The notes: generated by a model not told the origin, from the letters alone. Positions 19,285-28,637 are shown, numbered from the stretch's first letter. The stretch: DNA of 64,000 bases from an uncultured Bacteroidales bacterium (GCA_902793405.1 CADBDH010000003.1:92525-156524); one strand, 5' to 3'. Numbers and translations: made by a program.

Positions 19285-20247
19285 ATGTTGACCCGCACAG
19301 ACACTGCCAGGAACCATGGCCTTGATTTCATCAAAGGAATCGCGGCGTGTCTGATTGTTTTTGCCCACGTCCCCTTTCCCAGGCCATTCGGCGTGTATGT
19401 GGCCTATCTGTCCACCGTTTCGGTATCGGTGTTCTTCATGGTTTCGGGCTATTTCTCGTCAGGTGCCTCCCGGCAAAAGCTGTGGAGGGGAGTCAAGCGC
19501 ACATTCACCTATCTGCTTGTGGCCGACGTCCTCTATCTGATCAAGATGTTGATTGATAGGGACTTTGACTACCAGGATGTTCTCAACTTCCTGTTGAATG
19601 AGGTGTTTACACTGGAACACCTGCTTAAGACCGTAGTCATCTCACAGTCTAAGATTTGTTTCGTCGCCTGGTTCCTGATTGCTTTGCTCGTGTGCTATGT
19701 GATGAGGCTGTTGCTTGGTAAACGGTTGCGCATATTGGGCGTTATCGGTTTCGTCGTCGGAGTGGTGGTATCGTTGCCGCCTATCGACAATCACATGGAC
19801 TTTCCCGTGAGCAACCCGTGGCTTTGGGGCATTCCGTTCTTCACCTTGGGCGAGTGGGTCCGTGAGCATGAAACCCAAATAATCGATACCTTGGGGCGGA
19901 GGGCCCTGGTCGGCATCTGCTTGTTGGGTCTGGCTGTGATTGTGGTGTCTCGTTATTGCGGAACCCAATGGTGGTTTGTGGGGAATTGGCTTCTGGCTCC
20001 GGCCTTGTTCCTGCTCTTTATCAGGAGTGGCATGCCCGCTAACCGGTTTTGCCTGCTGGGCAGCACCTATGTCTTTTTCATCTACATCATGCATCCGCTC
20101 GTGTCGGCGTGTTATCATGCCGTGAGGGGCGATATAGGCATGGTCGAGTCATGGTTGCGCCCCCTCGTTGTGCTGGTGGCGACTGTGCTGCTGGCGGCAG
20201 TCTATTATGCGGCCAAATCGCTGATAGTCGCACGAGTGAGGCATTAA
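19285..20247 (+). CDS. Acyltransferase family 3 membrane protein
   Basis: 320 residues from ATG 19285; an upstream in-frame ATG at 19195 lies deep inside sufS and is rejected. The N terminus NHGLDFIKGIAACLIVFAHV followed by VSVFFMVSGYF fits the acyltransferase-3 family, with about nine to ten membrane segments and a late STYVFFIYIMHPLV. Likely acylates a surface glycan or lipid. It starts 13 bases after sufS and may ride on the suf transcript, although a functional link is not evident. Confidence 0.82.
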   Translation: MLTRTDTARNHGLDFIKGIAACLIVFAHVPFPRPFGVYVAYLSTVSVSVFFMVSGYFSSGASRQKLWRGVKRTFTYLLVADVLYLIKMLIDRDFDYQDVLNFLLNEVFTLEHLLKTVVISQSKICFVAWFLIALLVCYVMRLLLGKRLRILGVIGFVVGVVVSLPPIDNHMDFPVSNPWLWGIPFFTLGEWVREHETQIIDTLGRRALVGICLLGLAVIVVSRYCGTQWWFVGNWLLAPALFLLFIRSGMPANRFCLLGSTYVFFIYIMHPLVSACYHAVRGDIGMVESWLRPLVVLVATVLLAAVYYAAKSLIVARVRH

Positions 20248-20271
20248 GCCTTTTCATGGTAAGAATAACGA

Positions 20272-20299
20272 AAAAGACAGGATTCCCACCCTGTCTTTT
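20272..20299 (+). terminator. Rho-independent terminator after the suf-acyltransferase unit
   Basis: AAAAGACAGG (20272-20281), loop ATTCCCAC, CCTGTCTTTT (20290-20299): perfect 10-bp stem ending in a T run, 24 bases after the stop codon. Confidence 0.8.
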
Positions 20300-20519
20300 C
20301 TTACTTTCTTAGTAGTGTTCTGAAGCCTAAAAACTTTATTAACTAAACCCAAATGATCATGGCCTATAGATTAAAGGCAAGTCTTCCATTATGATGCTTG
20401 GATGTTTTCTATCACAAAATAAATGGATTCCTTTCACCTGTACAAATCTTTTCGGCCAATGGGCTGTTTTTTTCGGCGAAACCCGAAATACGCCGCCCAT
20501 GTCGGTGAAAAAATGTGGG

Positions 20520-21497
20520 TTAAGGCGCTGGTTGATAGTTGCGTCCAACGATGTCGCACAGGAAACGGCGCCCCATATAGGAGGCCATGATACCGAGTTT
20601 GTTCTTGGCCCTGACGTTGGGGTCTAGCAGACACTTGTTGCGCAGGCGCTTGATGCCGTTCCAGCATCTGTCCTCGAGTTGCTTGTGGTCACCGCTCTTG
20701 TCCTGGTGGCCGAGCAGCAGGATGTTGAAATAGGCGCTCAACAGGCGGCTGCGCACCGCCTCTACATACTGCGGGTCCTCGCGCTGCATCTGCCGCTCCA
20801 GGTTCTCGCACACCTCGAGCACGGCGGCTCGCTTGGGCGAGAACACCCTCATGCTGTTGCTCACGTGCTGGCGATAGCCGTACAGCACATCGTCGATGGC
20901 AACAACACGGTGGCATTTCCTGAGCAACGGATAGATTATCGCCAGGTCCTCGTAGATGATGCCTAGCGGGAAACGAATGCCGTCGAACAGCGTGGCCTTG
21001 AACAGGCGCCCCCACGGCGAGTGGGTGAGGCCGTGCTGATAGAACACGGCCAGCATGGCCTGCTGCTGGTCATAGAGTCTCGGGCTGCCGTCACGGCGTC
21101 GGCCAAAGTCGGGCTCAGAACCGAAAAAGGCGGTGTAGCCTGTCACGGCAATGTCGGCATCGTGCTCCTGCATGAGGCCGAGCAGGGTGGCGGTGAACTC
21201 GGGGTGAATCACGTCGTCGCTATCGACCATCATCACCAGTTCGCCCGTCATGGCATCCAGTGCCGTGTTGCGTGCCGCCGAATGGCCACCGTTGGGCTGA
21301 TGGATGACACGGATGCGGTCATCACGTTCAGCCCAACGGTCGCTGATGGCTCCGCTGTTATCGGTGCTCCCATCGTCCACCACGATGATCTCGAGGTGGC
21401 GATAGGTCTGGGCGACAATGCTCTCGAGGCATTGTTCCAGGAACGCCTCGGCATTATAGGCCGGGACGAGGACCGATATGAGCGGTTCCTGGCTCAT
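20520..21497 (-). CDS. Family 2 glycosyltransferase
   Basis: 325 residues beginning [17 protein letters not shown]. The cysS stop and this start share bases as TAATG (21499-21495 on the minus strand), so the ATG at 21497 is chosen over one 15 bases upstream inside cysS. GT-A fold marks: VVDDGSTDNSG and the DxD-type VDSDDVIHPEF. It probably adds a sugar in surface polysaccharide or LPS synthesis; donor and acceptor are unknown. No hydrophobic membrane segment is evident. Confidence 0.88.
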   Translation of the reverse strand: MSQEPLISVLVPAYNAEAFLEQCLESIVAQTYRHLEIIVVDDGSTDNSGAISDRWAERDDRIRVIHQPNGGHSAARNTALDAMTGELVMMVDSDDVIHPEFTATLLGLMQEHDADIAVTGYTAFFGSEPDFGRRRDGSPRLYDQQQAMLAVFYQHGLTHSPWGRLFKATLFDGIRFPLGIIYEDLAIIYPLLRKCHRVVAIDDVLYGYRQHVSNSMRVFSPKRAAVLEVCENLERQMQREDPQYVEAVRSRLLSAYFNILLLGHQDKSGDHKQLEDRCWNGIKRLRNKCLLDPNVRAKNKLGIMASYMGRRFLCDIVGRNYQPAP

Positions 21498-22972
21498 TAT
21501 TTCACTTTCCACTCAAAGCCGTCCTTCGTGTCCTTGACCTCGAAGCCGAACTCGCTGAGCTTGTCGCGGATCAGGTCGCTGGTGGCCCAGTCCTTGTTGG
21601 CCTTGGCATTGCGGCGCATCTCCAGCAGCAGGTCAACGGCCTGGCGGTAAGGCTCCAGGTTCACGCTGTCGCCGCCGGCGGCATCGTCGCGGATGCCCAG
21701 CACGTCGAACAGGTAGGTCTGGAAGACGCTCTTCAGCTCGTCGATGTCGGCCTGGCTGAGTGTGGCATTGCCGTCATTGGCCTGGTTGATGACCTTGCAG
21801 GCATCAAACAGGGTGGCAATGACAGTGGGCGTGTTCAGGTCATCGTTCATCGCGTCGGCGCAGCGCTGGCGGTAGTTGTCGAGCGTTACCGACGACTGCG
21901 GTGCGGCGGCGAGGGCATTCAGGCGGTGCCAGCCGTCGAGCATGCGCTCCAGGGCTTTCTCGGCAGCCTGCAGGGCCTCGTTGCTGAAGTCCACGGTGCC
22001 GCGGTAGTGTGCCTGAAGGATGAAGAAACGGATGGTCATGGGTGTGTAGGCCTGGGTCAGGGCAGGGTGGTCGCCCGTGAAGAACTGCTCCAGGGTGATG
22101 AAGTTGCCCAGCGACTTGCCCATCTTTTGCCCATTGATGGTGATCATGTTGTTATGCATCCAGTAGTGCACCATCTCGTCGCCCTGGCTGGCTACGGCCT
22201 GTGCAATCTCACACTCGTGGTGCGGGAACACGAGGTCCATGCCGCCGCCGTGGATGTCGAAGTGCTTGCCCAGATACTTGCGTCCCATGGCGGTGCACTC
22301 GCAGTGCCAGCCGGGGAAACCGTCGCTCCAGGGCGACGGCCAGCGCATGATGTGCTCGGGCTGTGCCTTCTTCCACAAGGCGAAGTCGGCCTGGTTGTGC
22401 TTCTCGCCCACACCCTCCAGCTCGCGGCTGGCGTTGAGGATGTCGTCGAGGCTGCGACCCGAGAGCGCACCGTAGCGGTGGTCGCGGTTGTAGGCCTCGA
22501 TGTCAAAATAGACGCTGCCGTTGCTCTCGTAGGCATAGCCGTTGGCCATGATCTGCTTGACCAGTTCCTCTTGCTCGATGATGTGCCCGGTGGCATGCGG
22601 CTCGATGCTGGGAGGCAGCACGTTGAGCGACTGCATGGCGGCATGGTAGCGGTTGGTGTAGTACTGTGCCACTTCCATGGGCTCGAGTTGCTCGAGGCGT
22701 GCCTTCTTGGCAATCTTGTCTTCGCCCTCGTCGGCATCATGCTCGAGATGGCCCACGTCGGTGATGTTGCGCACATAGCGCACCTTGTAGCCCAACTGTT
22801 GCAAGTAACGGAACAGCACGTCGAAGGTGATGGCAGGACGGGTGTGGCCCAGGTGCGGGTCTCCATAGACCGTCGGGCCGCACACATACATGCCCACCAT
22901 GGGCTCGTTCAGGGGCACGAAGTGCTCCTTGCGCCGCGTGAGGGTATTGTAGATGAACAGTGGATGTTCCAT
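21497..22972 (-). CDS. cysS: Cysteinyl-tRNA synthetase
   Basis: 491 residues, full length. Class I synthetase that charges tRNA-Cys. N-terminal [15 protein letters not shown] holds a zinc-ligand Cys and the HIGH motif; GWHCECTAM supplies another zinc Cys; [10 protein letters not shown] is the KMSKS loop. The stop overlaps the glycosyltransferase start. A leader of reiterated TTAGTTGTTAG words (minus-strand sense CTAACAACTAA) sits immediately upstream. Confidence 0.97.
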   Translation of the reverse strand: MEHPLFIYNTLTRRKEHFVPLNEPMVGMYVCGPTVYGDPHLGHTRPAITFDVLFRYLQQLGYKVRYVRNITDVGHLEHDADEGEDKIAKKARLEQLEPMEVAQYYTNRYHAAMQSLNVLPPSIEPHATGHIIEQEELVKQIMANGYAYESNGSVYFDIEAYNRDHRYGALSGRSLDDILNASRELEGVGEKHNQADFALWKKAQPEHIMRWPSPWSDGFPGWHCECTAMGRKYLGKHFDIHGGGMDLVFPHHECEIAQAVASQGDEMVHYWMHNNMITINGQKMGKSLGNFITLEQFFTGDHPALTQAYTPMTIRFFILQAHYRGTVDFSNEALQAAEKALERMLDGWHRLNALAAAPQSSVTLDNYRQRCADAMNDDLNTPTVIATLFDACKVINQANDGNATLSQADIDELKSVFQTYLFDVLGIRDDAAGGDSVNLEPYRQAVDLLLEMRRNAKANKDWATSDLIRDKLSEFGFEVKDTKDGFEWKVK

Positions 22973-23047
22973 ATTGTCGGTGGTTTTTAGTTGTTAGTCT
23001 TAAGTTTTTAGCAATAACGCTAAACCCTAAACTCTAGACTCTAGACC
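22973..23047 (-). repeat. Leader microrepeats before cysS
   Basis: On the minus strand the bases before the cysS start read as reiterated CTAGAGTTTAGGG and CTAACAACTAAAAACC words. Same family as the repeats before der, era and waaA. Confidence 0.55.
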
Positions 23048-23048
23048 T

Positions 23049-23072
23049 CCAATGACCGCATGCGGCCATTGG
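23049..23072 (-). terminator. Near-perfect palindrome after the DUF3467 gene
   Basis: A 24-base palindrome with one mismatched pair, CCAATGACCGCA then TGCGGCCATTGG, two bases past the DUF3467 stop codon. It can form a strong stem but lacks a following T run on the minus strand, so its role as a terminator is tentative. Confidence 0.45.
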
Positions 23073-23074
23073 AA

Positions 23075-23398
23075 TCAAGCCTGGCCCTTGGGTAGGGGGA
23101 AGTCCATGATGCCACTCTGGCCACCGGCGGGACGGTTGATCTTGATCTCGCCGAAGTTCTGCTCGTAGCGGCGGATGTTGTCCTGCAGGGCGAGCATCAG
23201 TTCCTTAGCATGCTGGGGAGCCATGATGATGCGGCTCTGTACGCGTGCCTGGGGCATGTTGGGGCCGCGCAGGATCATATCGATGAAAAAGTCGTTGGGA
23301 CCATGGGCAATCATTGCCATGTTAGCGTAGCGTCCTTGCAATTCCTCTTTGGGGATTTCGATTTTGATTTGGTTCTGGTTTTGATTTTCGTTTGCCAT
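23075..23398 (-). CDS. DUF3467 family protein
   Basis: A 107-residue small soluble protein. It contains the DUF3467 pattern: a beta strand near YANMAMIAHGPNDFFIDM, then QARVQSRIIMAPQHAKEL and an amphipathic helix LALQDNIRRYEQNFG. Members occur widely in bacteria and their role is unknown. The N terminus is an Asn/Gln-rich low-complexity stretch. Confidence 0.85.
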   Translation of the reverse strand: MANENQNQNQIKIEIPKEELQGRYANMAMIAHGPNDFFIDMILRGPNMPQARVQSRIIMAPQHAKELMLALQDNIRRYEQNFGEIKINRPAGGQSGIMDFPLPKGQA

Positions 23399-23432
23399 AA
23401 TGTTGTTTTTATGATAAATGTTTTAAAAATGA

Positions 23433-24101
23433 TTATTTAGTGAAATCGTAAAATTCAGTGTTGGGAAACGTCACATCGTTGAGGTGGATTCTCATGCACT
23501 TGACGTAGGGCCGTTTCCACAGCGCGCCCACATTGAACGAGGCATAGCAGTCGCGCCAAAAAGTGCCGCGCTCGCCCCTCAAGTCGTGGAGCAGATAGCA
23601 GTGCACCGTGTCGTTCTCGAGCGTCTGGCTGTCGGCAACGAGCATGAGGGTGCGCGCCTTGTCGGTGTACTCTACCTGGCAGTGCAGGTTCAGGAATTCC
23701 CCCGTGCGCCACAGGCTGCGTAGCTTCACCTGGTGGCGGGGCAGGCTGTCGGGCGATGTGGGCGAGAGCCTGAGCGAGTCGCTGAAGATGGCGCTGCAGC
23801 CAAACACGTCGATGTCGCGGCTTGCAGCCGGCACGGCGTCCACAAAGTCGTAGCGCAGCAGCACGCGCTGGCGGGTCTTGACATCCTTGCTCACGTCCAC
23901 CCGGGACTGCAGTTTGACGGCCGTCGAGTCGTCACGACCCAGGTATTCAAACACCGCTCCGCGGTCGTTCTGTCCCAGATAGGTGACAATGTCGTAGCGG
24001 AAGTCGGTATAGGCACGGTCGATGTCCTCCTGCTTGTCGCAAGAGGCCAGTGCCAGCAGGACTGCCAGCAACAACAGGGTCATGTGGTTCAATCGTGTCA
24101 T
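23433..24101 (-). CDS. Predicted lipoprotein of unknown function
   Basis: 222 residues with a lipoprotein signal ([17 protein letters not shown]; lipobox LASC), so probably anchored in a membrane. The rest is beta-rich without a recognised motif. Its ATG overlaps the lolD stop as ATGA (24101-24098), so it is co-translated with a lipoprotein-release ATPase. A NigD-like fold is one possibility but is not supported by a motif. Confidence 0.75.
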   Translation of the reverse strand: MTRLNHMTLLLLAVLLALASCDKQEDIDRAYTDFRYDIVTYLGQNDRGAVFEYLGRDDSTAVKLQSRVDVSKDVKTRQRVLLRYDFVDAVPAASRDIDVFGCSAIFSDSLRLSPTSPDSLPRHQVKLRSLWRTGEFLNLHCQVEYTDKARTLMLVADSQTLENDTVHCYLLHDLRGERGTFWRDCYASFNVGALWKRPYVKCMRIHLNDVTFPNTEFYDFTK

Positions 24102-24778
24102 GTGGTCGGTGTGCGTTTGGTTTCATCGACGATGAGGCCGTCGCGCATGTGCAAGGTGCGGTCAGCTTGGGCGGCAAGGCCCTCGTCGTGGGTGACAATG
24201 ATAAAGGTCTGCCCCAACTCATCGCGCAGTTCAAAGAACAGGCGGTGCAGCTCCTGCTTGTTTTGAGTGTCGAGGCTGCCCGAGGGCTCATCGGCAAGGA
24301 TGACCTTGGGGCTGTTGATCAAGGCACGGGCCACAGCCACGCGCTGGCACTCGCCACCCGACAGTTGTGAGGGCTTGTGCCCCAGGCGGTCGCCCAGGTG
24401 CATGCGCTCCAGCAGCTGGCGCGCCCGCTCCATGGCCTGGCTGCGGTTGTCACCACCCAGCAATGCGGGGATGGCGACGTTCTCGAGCATGGTGAACTCG
24501 GGGAGCAGCTGGTGGAACTGGAACACGAAGCCGATGTTGCGGTTGCGGAAGTGGGCCAACTCGCGGTCTCGCATGGCCAGCACGTCCTTGCCATCGTATC
24601 GCACCTCGCCCTCTTGAGGCGTGTCCAGTGTGCCGATGATCTGCAACAGCGTGGTCTTGCCGGCACCGCTGGGCCCGACAATCGAGACAATTTCCCCCTG
24701 GGAGATGTCGAGGTCAACACCCCTCAACACATCCAACTCGCCATAGCGCTTGACAATATTTCGTGCCTCTATCATCAT
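24098..24778 (-). CDS. lolD: Lipoprotein-releasing ABC transporter ATPase LolD-like
   Basis: 226 residues from the ATG at 24778; a longer frame to 24877 is excluded because the promoter lies inside it. Walker [11 protein letters not shown]-loop [13 protein letters not shown], signature [15 protein letters not shown] and Walker [13 protein letters not shown] match the LolD/MacB ATPase family. In the family it powers detachment of outer-membrane lipoproteins from the inner membrane with LolC/E, which are not in this window. The start codon is only about 5-8 bases past the predicted +1. Confidence 0.88.
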   Translation of the reverse strand: MMIEARNIVKRYGELDVLRGVDLDISQGEIVSIVGPSGAGKTTLLQIIGTLDTPQEGEVRYDGKDVLAMRDRELAHFRNRNIGFVFQFHQLLPEFTMLENVAIPALLGGDNRSQAMERARQLLERMHLGDRLGHKPSQLSGGECQRVAVARALINSPKVILADEPSGSLDTQNKQELHRLFFELRDELGQTFIIVTHDEGLAAQADRTLHMRDGLIVDETKRTPTT

Positions 24779-24788
24779 AATTGAGATG

Positions 24789-24820
24789 CAAAGGTAATGC
24801 AAGCCGAGCGGAATGCCAAA
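24789..24820 (-). promoter_or_regulatory. Consensus promoter of lolD
   Basis: On the minus strand, TTTG (24820-24817), 20 bases, TACCTTTG (24796-24789). The ATG at 24778 follows 10 bases after the -7 box. Confidence 0.8.
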
Positions 24821-25224
24821 AAAAGAGGACGCATTTTTGGCATTTTTAGAGCGCGAGTCGCTTATTAAAGCCGGCAATCCTGCCTTTGTGGTGGGCAGGT
24901 TTGGACCCTTTTCCCGAAAACGTTAGGATATGGCCTTGGGTACGAACTTCAGGTAGGAAAATGATGGCAATTTGTTATGAAATTGGGGCAAAAGAGGTTA
25001 TAAACTTGAATAATACAAGAAAGAATCAGCGTTTTCACATTTTTTAAGCATTAGAATTGTGATTGTCAGCGAAAAAATGCATTATTTTGCCATCGTAACG
25101 AAGGAGTATTGGCTTTATGCCATTCTTTCTCATAATGAGAAATGCTTTTATGGGGTAAATATAGTTTTCAAGTATTAGTAATTATGAGGGTCTCAGCAGT
25201 GATGCTTGGGCCTTTATTTTTTTC
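24821..25224. other. Intergenic region between lolD and the WbqC gene
   Basis: About 400 bases between divergent/serial minus-strand genes. Apart from the lolD promoter at its left edge, only a short hairpin is seen (TTTCTCAT 25126-25133 and ATGAGAAA 25135-25142). No open frame with family resemblance and no structured RNA was recognised. Confidence 0.6.
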
Positions 25225-25875
25225 TTATACCCCTGCGGTCATGTCCATCAACGTAAAGATTCCCTCACGGCCCATGTTCATCATCAGGTCCAGGATGCTC
25301 AGGTCCTGCCTGAAGCCTTGCTGACCCGTCCACATCTGGTAATAAGGAATGGAACGGATGGGAAGCGTGTCGGGCTTTTTGGTCCCAATGCGGCCACGCA
25401 GGTCCTCAACTGTTTCCTCAATTTCCTCACCGGCATCCAGGTAGCGGGTTGTCAACGGCAGGTCCATGAATTCGACAATCACCTCATGCAACTGCCGGTT
25501 GAACTCGTGCAGGTAGCGTTGTGAGCCGTTGATGACACGTGACAGGTCATCGGCGACATAGTCGAAGTAGGGCGAGCGGCCATAGGCCGAGAACAGGGCG
25601 CCCCAGTGCAGTCGCCGCCAGTCGCCGTGCTCCGAGATGAGCACGTCGCGCATCGGCGTCATCATGTTGTTGGTGCTTCCCACAAGGGGCACGGTGAGCG
25701 TCTGCACGCCGTTGGGGCCGTCGATGCGGTAGCGGTGGTGGCTATGGCGCAAGGGCAGGCGCTTCTCGCCCAGGTCAACGAGCAGTGTGCCGCCCTTGAG
25801 GGCAGCCGCATAGCACCGCACACTGGCGGCGCACATGCTGCCCATCACAACTGCTGTTGGCGATGAATCAGGCAT
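25225..25875 (-). CDS. WbqC-like family protein
   Basis: 216 residues matching WbqC-type proteins: an N-terminal segment with LVDLGEKRLPLRHSHHRYRIDGPNG, then TLTVPLVGS and DWRRLHWGALFSAYGRSPYFDYVADDL. The family is found in surface polysaccharide clusters and elsewhere; reaction unproven. It starts 26 bases after the lepB stop and is probably cotranscribed with it. Confidence 0.85.
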   Translation of the reverse strand: MPDSSPTAVVMGSMCAASVRCYAAALKGGTLLVDLGEKRLPLRHSHHRYRIDGPNGVQTLTVPLVGSTNNMMTPMRDVLISEHGDWRRLHWGALFSAYGRSPYFDYVADDLSRVINGSQRYLHEFNRQLHEVIVEFMDLPLTTRYLDAGEEIEETVEDLRGRIGTKKPDTLPIRSIPYYQMWTGQQGFRQDLSILDLMMNMGREGIFTLMDMTAGV

Positions 25876-25901
25876 TTGCAGTTATTTCTGACAGCTGAAA
25901 A

Positions 25902-27341
25902 CTACTTCTTGTCGGGGTTAGGCATCTTGAAGATGCGGTTCCAGCGGATGCCGCCGTCAAAGAGCTTGTGGTCCTTGTCAAACGAGATGAGGATGATGGC
26001 TGGCGTGCCCACGATGTGGTCCTCGGGAACAAAGCCCCAGTAGCGGGAGTCGAGCGAGTTGTCGCGGTTATCGCCCTGCATCCAGTAGTAGTCCATCTTG
26101 AACGTGTAGCTGGTGGCGGGTTTGCCGTTGATGAGGATTTGGCCACCCTTCACCTCCAGGTCATTGCCCTCGTAGTTCTTGATGCAACGCTCATACAGCG
26201 GCAGGTTCTGGAGGGTCAGGTCGATCTTGGCGCCCTTCTTGGGAATCCAGATGGGGCCATAGTCGGCTCGGGTCCAGCCGTAGTCCTTGCCCACAGGGTA
26301 AGTATAGAGGTACTCCGATGAGTTGGCGGGAGCGCGCTGGATGCTGGCGACCCAAGGCTGCTTCTGCAGGGTCTTGAGCATGTCCTGGGTGAGCGGCAGG
26401 CTGTAGAGATATGGAATGATGTTGTTGTACATGTCCAAGGCATGCCTGCGGTCATCAACGCTGATGCCCAACTCTTCGAACAGGTCATCGCTGATCTGTG
26501 TGCCGTCGGTCTCGACAAAATAGTTGTATTGCACGTTCTTGGGTTGGGGCAAGGCCTTGCCGTTGATGTAGACGATGCCGTCCTTGATTTGCAGCGTCTC
26601 GCCGGGCAGACCCAGACAGCGCTTTACGTAGTTGTCGCGGCGGTCAACGGGGCGATAGATAACGTCGCCGAAGATCTGCTTGTTGTTGCGCACCACGTCG
26701 CGGCCGTTATCAAGGCACAAGGTGTAGTAGTCGGGGTTGGGTCTGTTCAGCGCTACGGTATCGCCGGCAGGGAAGTTAAACACCACAATGTCCATGCGCT
26801 CCACGTTGCGCAGACCTTTCAAGCGGTGGTACTCCAGCTGCGGCTTGTCGATATAGGACTTGCAGTTGAAGAAGGGCAGGGTGTTCTGCGCCAGCGGGAA
26901 GTGCAGCGGTGTCTGCGGCACGCGGGGGCCGTAGATCACTTTGTTCACCCACAGGAAGTCGCCGGTGAGCAGCGATTTCTCGAGCGAGGACGAGGGAATC
27001 TGGTAATTCTGCCCGATGAACAGGAACAGGAAATAGACAAGTACCAGAGCATAGGCAATGGCGTCGATCCAGCTCATGATGGTTTTCAACGTCTTGTTCT
27101 TCATGCCTTTCCAGGCGCCCCAAGGCAGGAACTGCGTCAGATAGATGTCGCCCAGCAGCAGCAAGCCCAGCAGCAGCCAGGGATTGCCCATCCAGATGGT
27201 CCACAGCACATAAATCAGCGCCACGATGCCGAAACGCCACCAGCGGGTGGTCTTGACACGTCCCAGTCGCTCCTTGAGTGAGCCGGTTTGCCTTACATAC
27301 TCCTCTTCTTTTTCTTTATTCTTGTTGTTGTCGGTTGCCAT
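25902..27341 (-). CDS. lepB: Signal peptidase I
   Basis: 479 residues, long for the family because of a large insertion between the catalytic halves. It cleaves signal peptides on the outer face of the inner membrane. Two or three N-terminal hydrophobic segments precede the catalytic serine in PSSSLEKSLLTGDFL (a Leu follows the Ser, where SSM is usual). The Lys is in DNYVKRCLGLPGETLQI and the C-terminal box is MQGDNRDNSLDSRYWG. All catalytic elements are present. Confidence 0.93.
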   Translation of the reverse strand: MATDNNKNKEKEEEYVRQTGSLKERLGRVKTTRWWRFGIVALIYVLWTIWMGNPWLLLGLLLLGDIYLTQFLPWGAWKGMKNKTLKTIMSWIDAIAYALVLVYFLFLFIGQNYQIPSSSLEKSLLTGDFLWVNKVIYGPRVPQTPLHFPLAQNTLPFFNCKSYIDKPQLEYHRLKGLRNVERMDIVVFNFPAGDTVALNRPNPDYYTLCLDNGRDVVRNNKQIFGDVIYRPVDRRDNYVKRCLGLPGETLQIKDGIVYINGKALPQPKNVQYNYFVETDGTQISDDLFEELGISVDDRRHALDMYNNIIPYLYSLPLTQDMLKTLQKQPWVASIQRAPANSSEYLYTYPVGKDYGWTRADYGPIWIPKKGAKIDLTLQNLPLYERCIKNYEGNDLEVKGGQILINGKPATSYTFKMDYYWMQGDNRDNSLDSRYWGFVPEDHIVGTPAIILISFDKDHKLFDGGIRWNRIFKMPNPDKK

Positions 27342-27461
27342 AAAGTATTTGCTTGGTTTGAAAAAATCGGTGCGAAATTACTAAATAATGCCGAAATAAG
27401 CATTAACTTTGCCCAATAAGAATCTTTTTTTTAATATATTTGGCAACACCTCGGCAAAAAT

Positions 27462-27473
27462 CAAATATATTTG
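27462..27473. promoter_or_regulatory. Palindromic divergent -7 element
   Basis: CAAATATATTTG is a perfect palindrome that reads TATATTTG on both strands, between lepB (-) and the PH-domain gene (+). TTTG at 27439-27442 (+) and CAAA at 27492-27495 (TTTG on -) are possible -33 boxes at 22-23 bases, slightly long. Candidate shared divergent promoter. Confidence 0.45.
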
Positions 27474-27509
27474 CATTTGTTACGGTTTGCACAAATTTTA
27501 GGATACGTT

Positions 27510-27875
27510 ATGAGAATCAGTAAGATTATCGCATCGGGAGAGACCATCATCTATCAGCCCAAACTCAGCAAGTGGGCCTATCTGCATCTGGGCCGCCTGA
27601 TACGCAACCTGACCACAACCATCTTTGTGAGCGACAAGCGATTTTTCCACAGCCATGGCTGGATTCACCGCCATGCCCATGAGATTGTCCTTGGCAAGGT
27701 CGAGAGCATCCTTGTCGAGCAGAACCTGTGGGGCCGCATCTGCAACTACGGTACCATCAAGGTATCGGGCACCGGTGCCGGCACCATCGTGCTGAGCTAC
27801 ATCAAGCGCCCCCTCGAGTTCCAGCGTCAGGTGCGCGCCATCCAGGGCACCTATGGCACCCCCAATCCTGAATAA
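27510..27875 (+). CDS. Small PH-domain-like protein
   Basis: 121 residues from ATG 27510. The stretch VLGKVESILVEQNLWGRICNYGTIKVSGTGAG matches the second half of bacterial PH (YdbS/bPH_2) domains, where a strand-turn-strand precedes a GTG motif. No membrane segment is predicted strongly, although the middle (LGRLIRNLTTTIFV) is partly hydrophobic. Function unknown. It stands alone, between lepB and higBA. Confidence 0.7.
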   Translation: MRISKIIASGETIIYQPKLSKWAYLHLGRLIRNLTTTIFVSDKRFFHSHGWIHRHAHEIVLGKVESILVEQNLWGRICNYGTIKVSGTGAGTIVLSYIKRPLEFQRQVRAIQGTYGTPNPE

Positions 27876-27909
27876 TATTTTGCAATACAGAAAAATTTTT
27901 GCAAAAAGT

Positions 27910-27939
27910 TTTGTGTTTCAAAATAATTGAGTAATTTTG
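27910..27939 (+). promoter_or_regulatory. higBA promoter with overlapping candidate operator
   Basis: TTTG at 27910-27913, 18 bases, TAATTTTG at 27932-27939. An inverted repeat CAAAAT (27919-27924) / ATTTTG (27934-27939) overlaps the -7 box, a natural site for autorepression by HigA. The ATG lies 10 bases beyond the -7 box. Confidence 0.65.
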
Positions 27940-27949
27940 TGGGCGAATC

Positions 27950-28249
27950 ATGAGGATTGTATCTCATAGGAGGCTGGTTGAGTTTTACCAATCCGAGGGC
28001 CATGGGGATGCCCAAGCCGCCCTTGAGCGCTGGTATGATATTGCTTCTCGCGCTCAATGGCGCAATCTGGCTGAAATCAAGTTGGATTTCCCGGCAACGG
28101 ATTATGTGGGTAATCAGCACTATGTTTTTAATATCCGTGGTAACAAGTATCGTCTTGTGGTGGTCGTTAAATTCACGATCGGGCATCTGTTCATCCGATT
28201 TGTTGGCACTCATAGCGAATACGACAAGATTGATGCATCGACAATATAA
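27950..28249 (+). CDS. higB: HigB-type mRNA interferase toxin
   Basis: 99 residues of the HigB (RelE superfamily) toxin type: MRIVSHRRLVEFY at the start, RWYDIASRAQWRNLAEIK, a central NQHYVFNIRGNKYRLVVVV and a C-terminal FIRFVGTHSEYDKID. These fit the ribosome-dependent mRNA-cleaving HigB subgroup. It is the first gene of a toxin-before-antitoxin pair and is followed 11 bases later by higA. Confidence 0.9.
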   Translation: MRIVSHRRLVEFYQSEGHGDAQAALERWYDIASRAQWRNLAEIKLDFPATDYVGNQHYVFNIRGNKYRLVVVVKFTIGHLFIRFVGTHSEYDKIDASTI

Positions 28250-28260
28250 AAAGGTTAATT

Positions 28261-28620
28261 ATGGGAGTGACGAAGGAACAATATGAGTTTGCGTTACAGC
28301 GCATCGAGGAATTATTACCGTTGGTGGATGACACAACACCCGCAAGCGATAGGAATGCTGTGGAACTGACCATCATGTCTGATGCTGTGATTGCCTATGA
28401 AAATGAAAACTATCCCATGGGGAAGCCAACTGTTGCTCAACTGATTGAATTGTCTCTCGAGGAGATGCAGATGACCCAGAAGCAGCTGGCGCAGCAAGTG
28501 GGCGTGAGCCCGTCCCGCATCAGTGATTATGTCTCGGGACGTGCCGAGCCTACACTTAAAGTTGCCCGTCGTTTGTGTCAGACCCTCAACATATCACCAT
28601 CCATGATGATGGGAATATAA
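28261..28620 (+). CDS. higA: HigA-type antitoxin with XRE-type HTH
   Basis: 119 residues. The N-terminal half is a helical region seen in Bacteroidota HigA; the C-terminal half is a Cro/CI helix-turn-helix (MTQKQLAQQVGVSPSRISDY, then LKVARRLCQTLNI). It should neutralise HigB and repress the operon through the inverted repeat in the promoter. The methyltransferase gene starts 17 bases after its stop. Confidence 0.9.
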   Translation: MGVTKEQYEFALQRIEELLPLVDDTTPASDRNAVELTIMSDAVIAYENENYPMGKPTVAQLIELSLEEMQMTQKQLAQQVGVSPSRISDYVSGRAEPTLKVARRLCQTLNISPSMMMGI

Positions 28621-28637
28621 ACCTACTTGATGCCATT

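Noticed and set aside
20357-20548. Small minus-strand frame after the glycosyltransferase
   Set aside because: No start context or similarity; overlaps the end of the glycosyltransferase gene.
24779-24877. Longer lolD N terminus
   Set aside because: The promoter boxes lie inside it and it would add residues unlike any LolD start.
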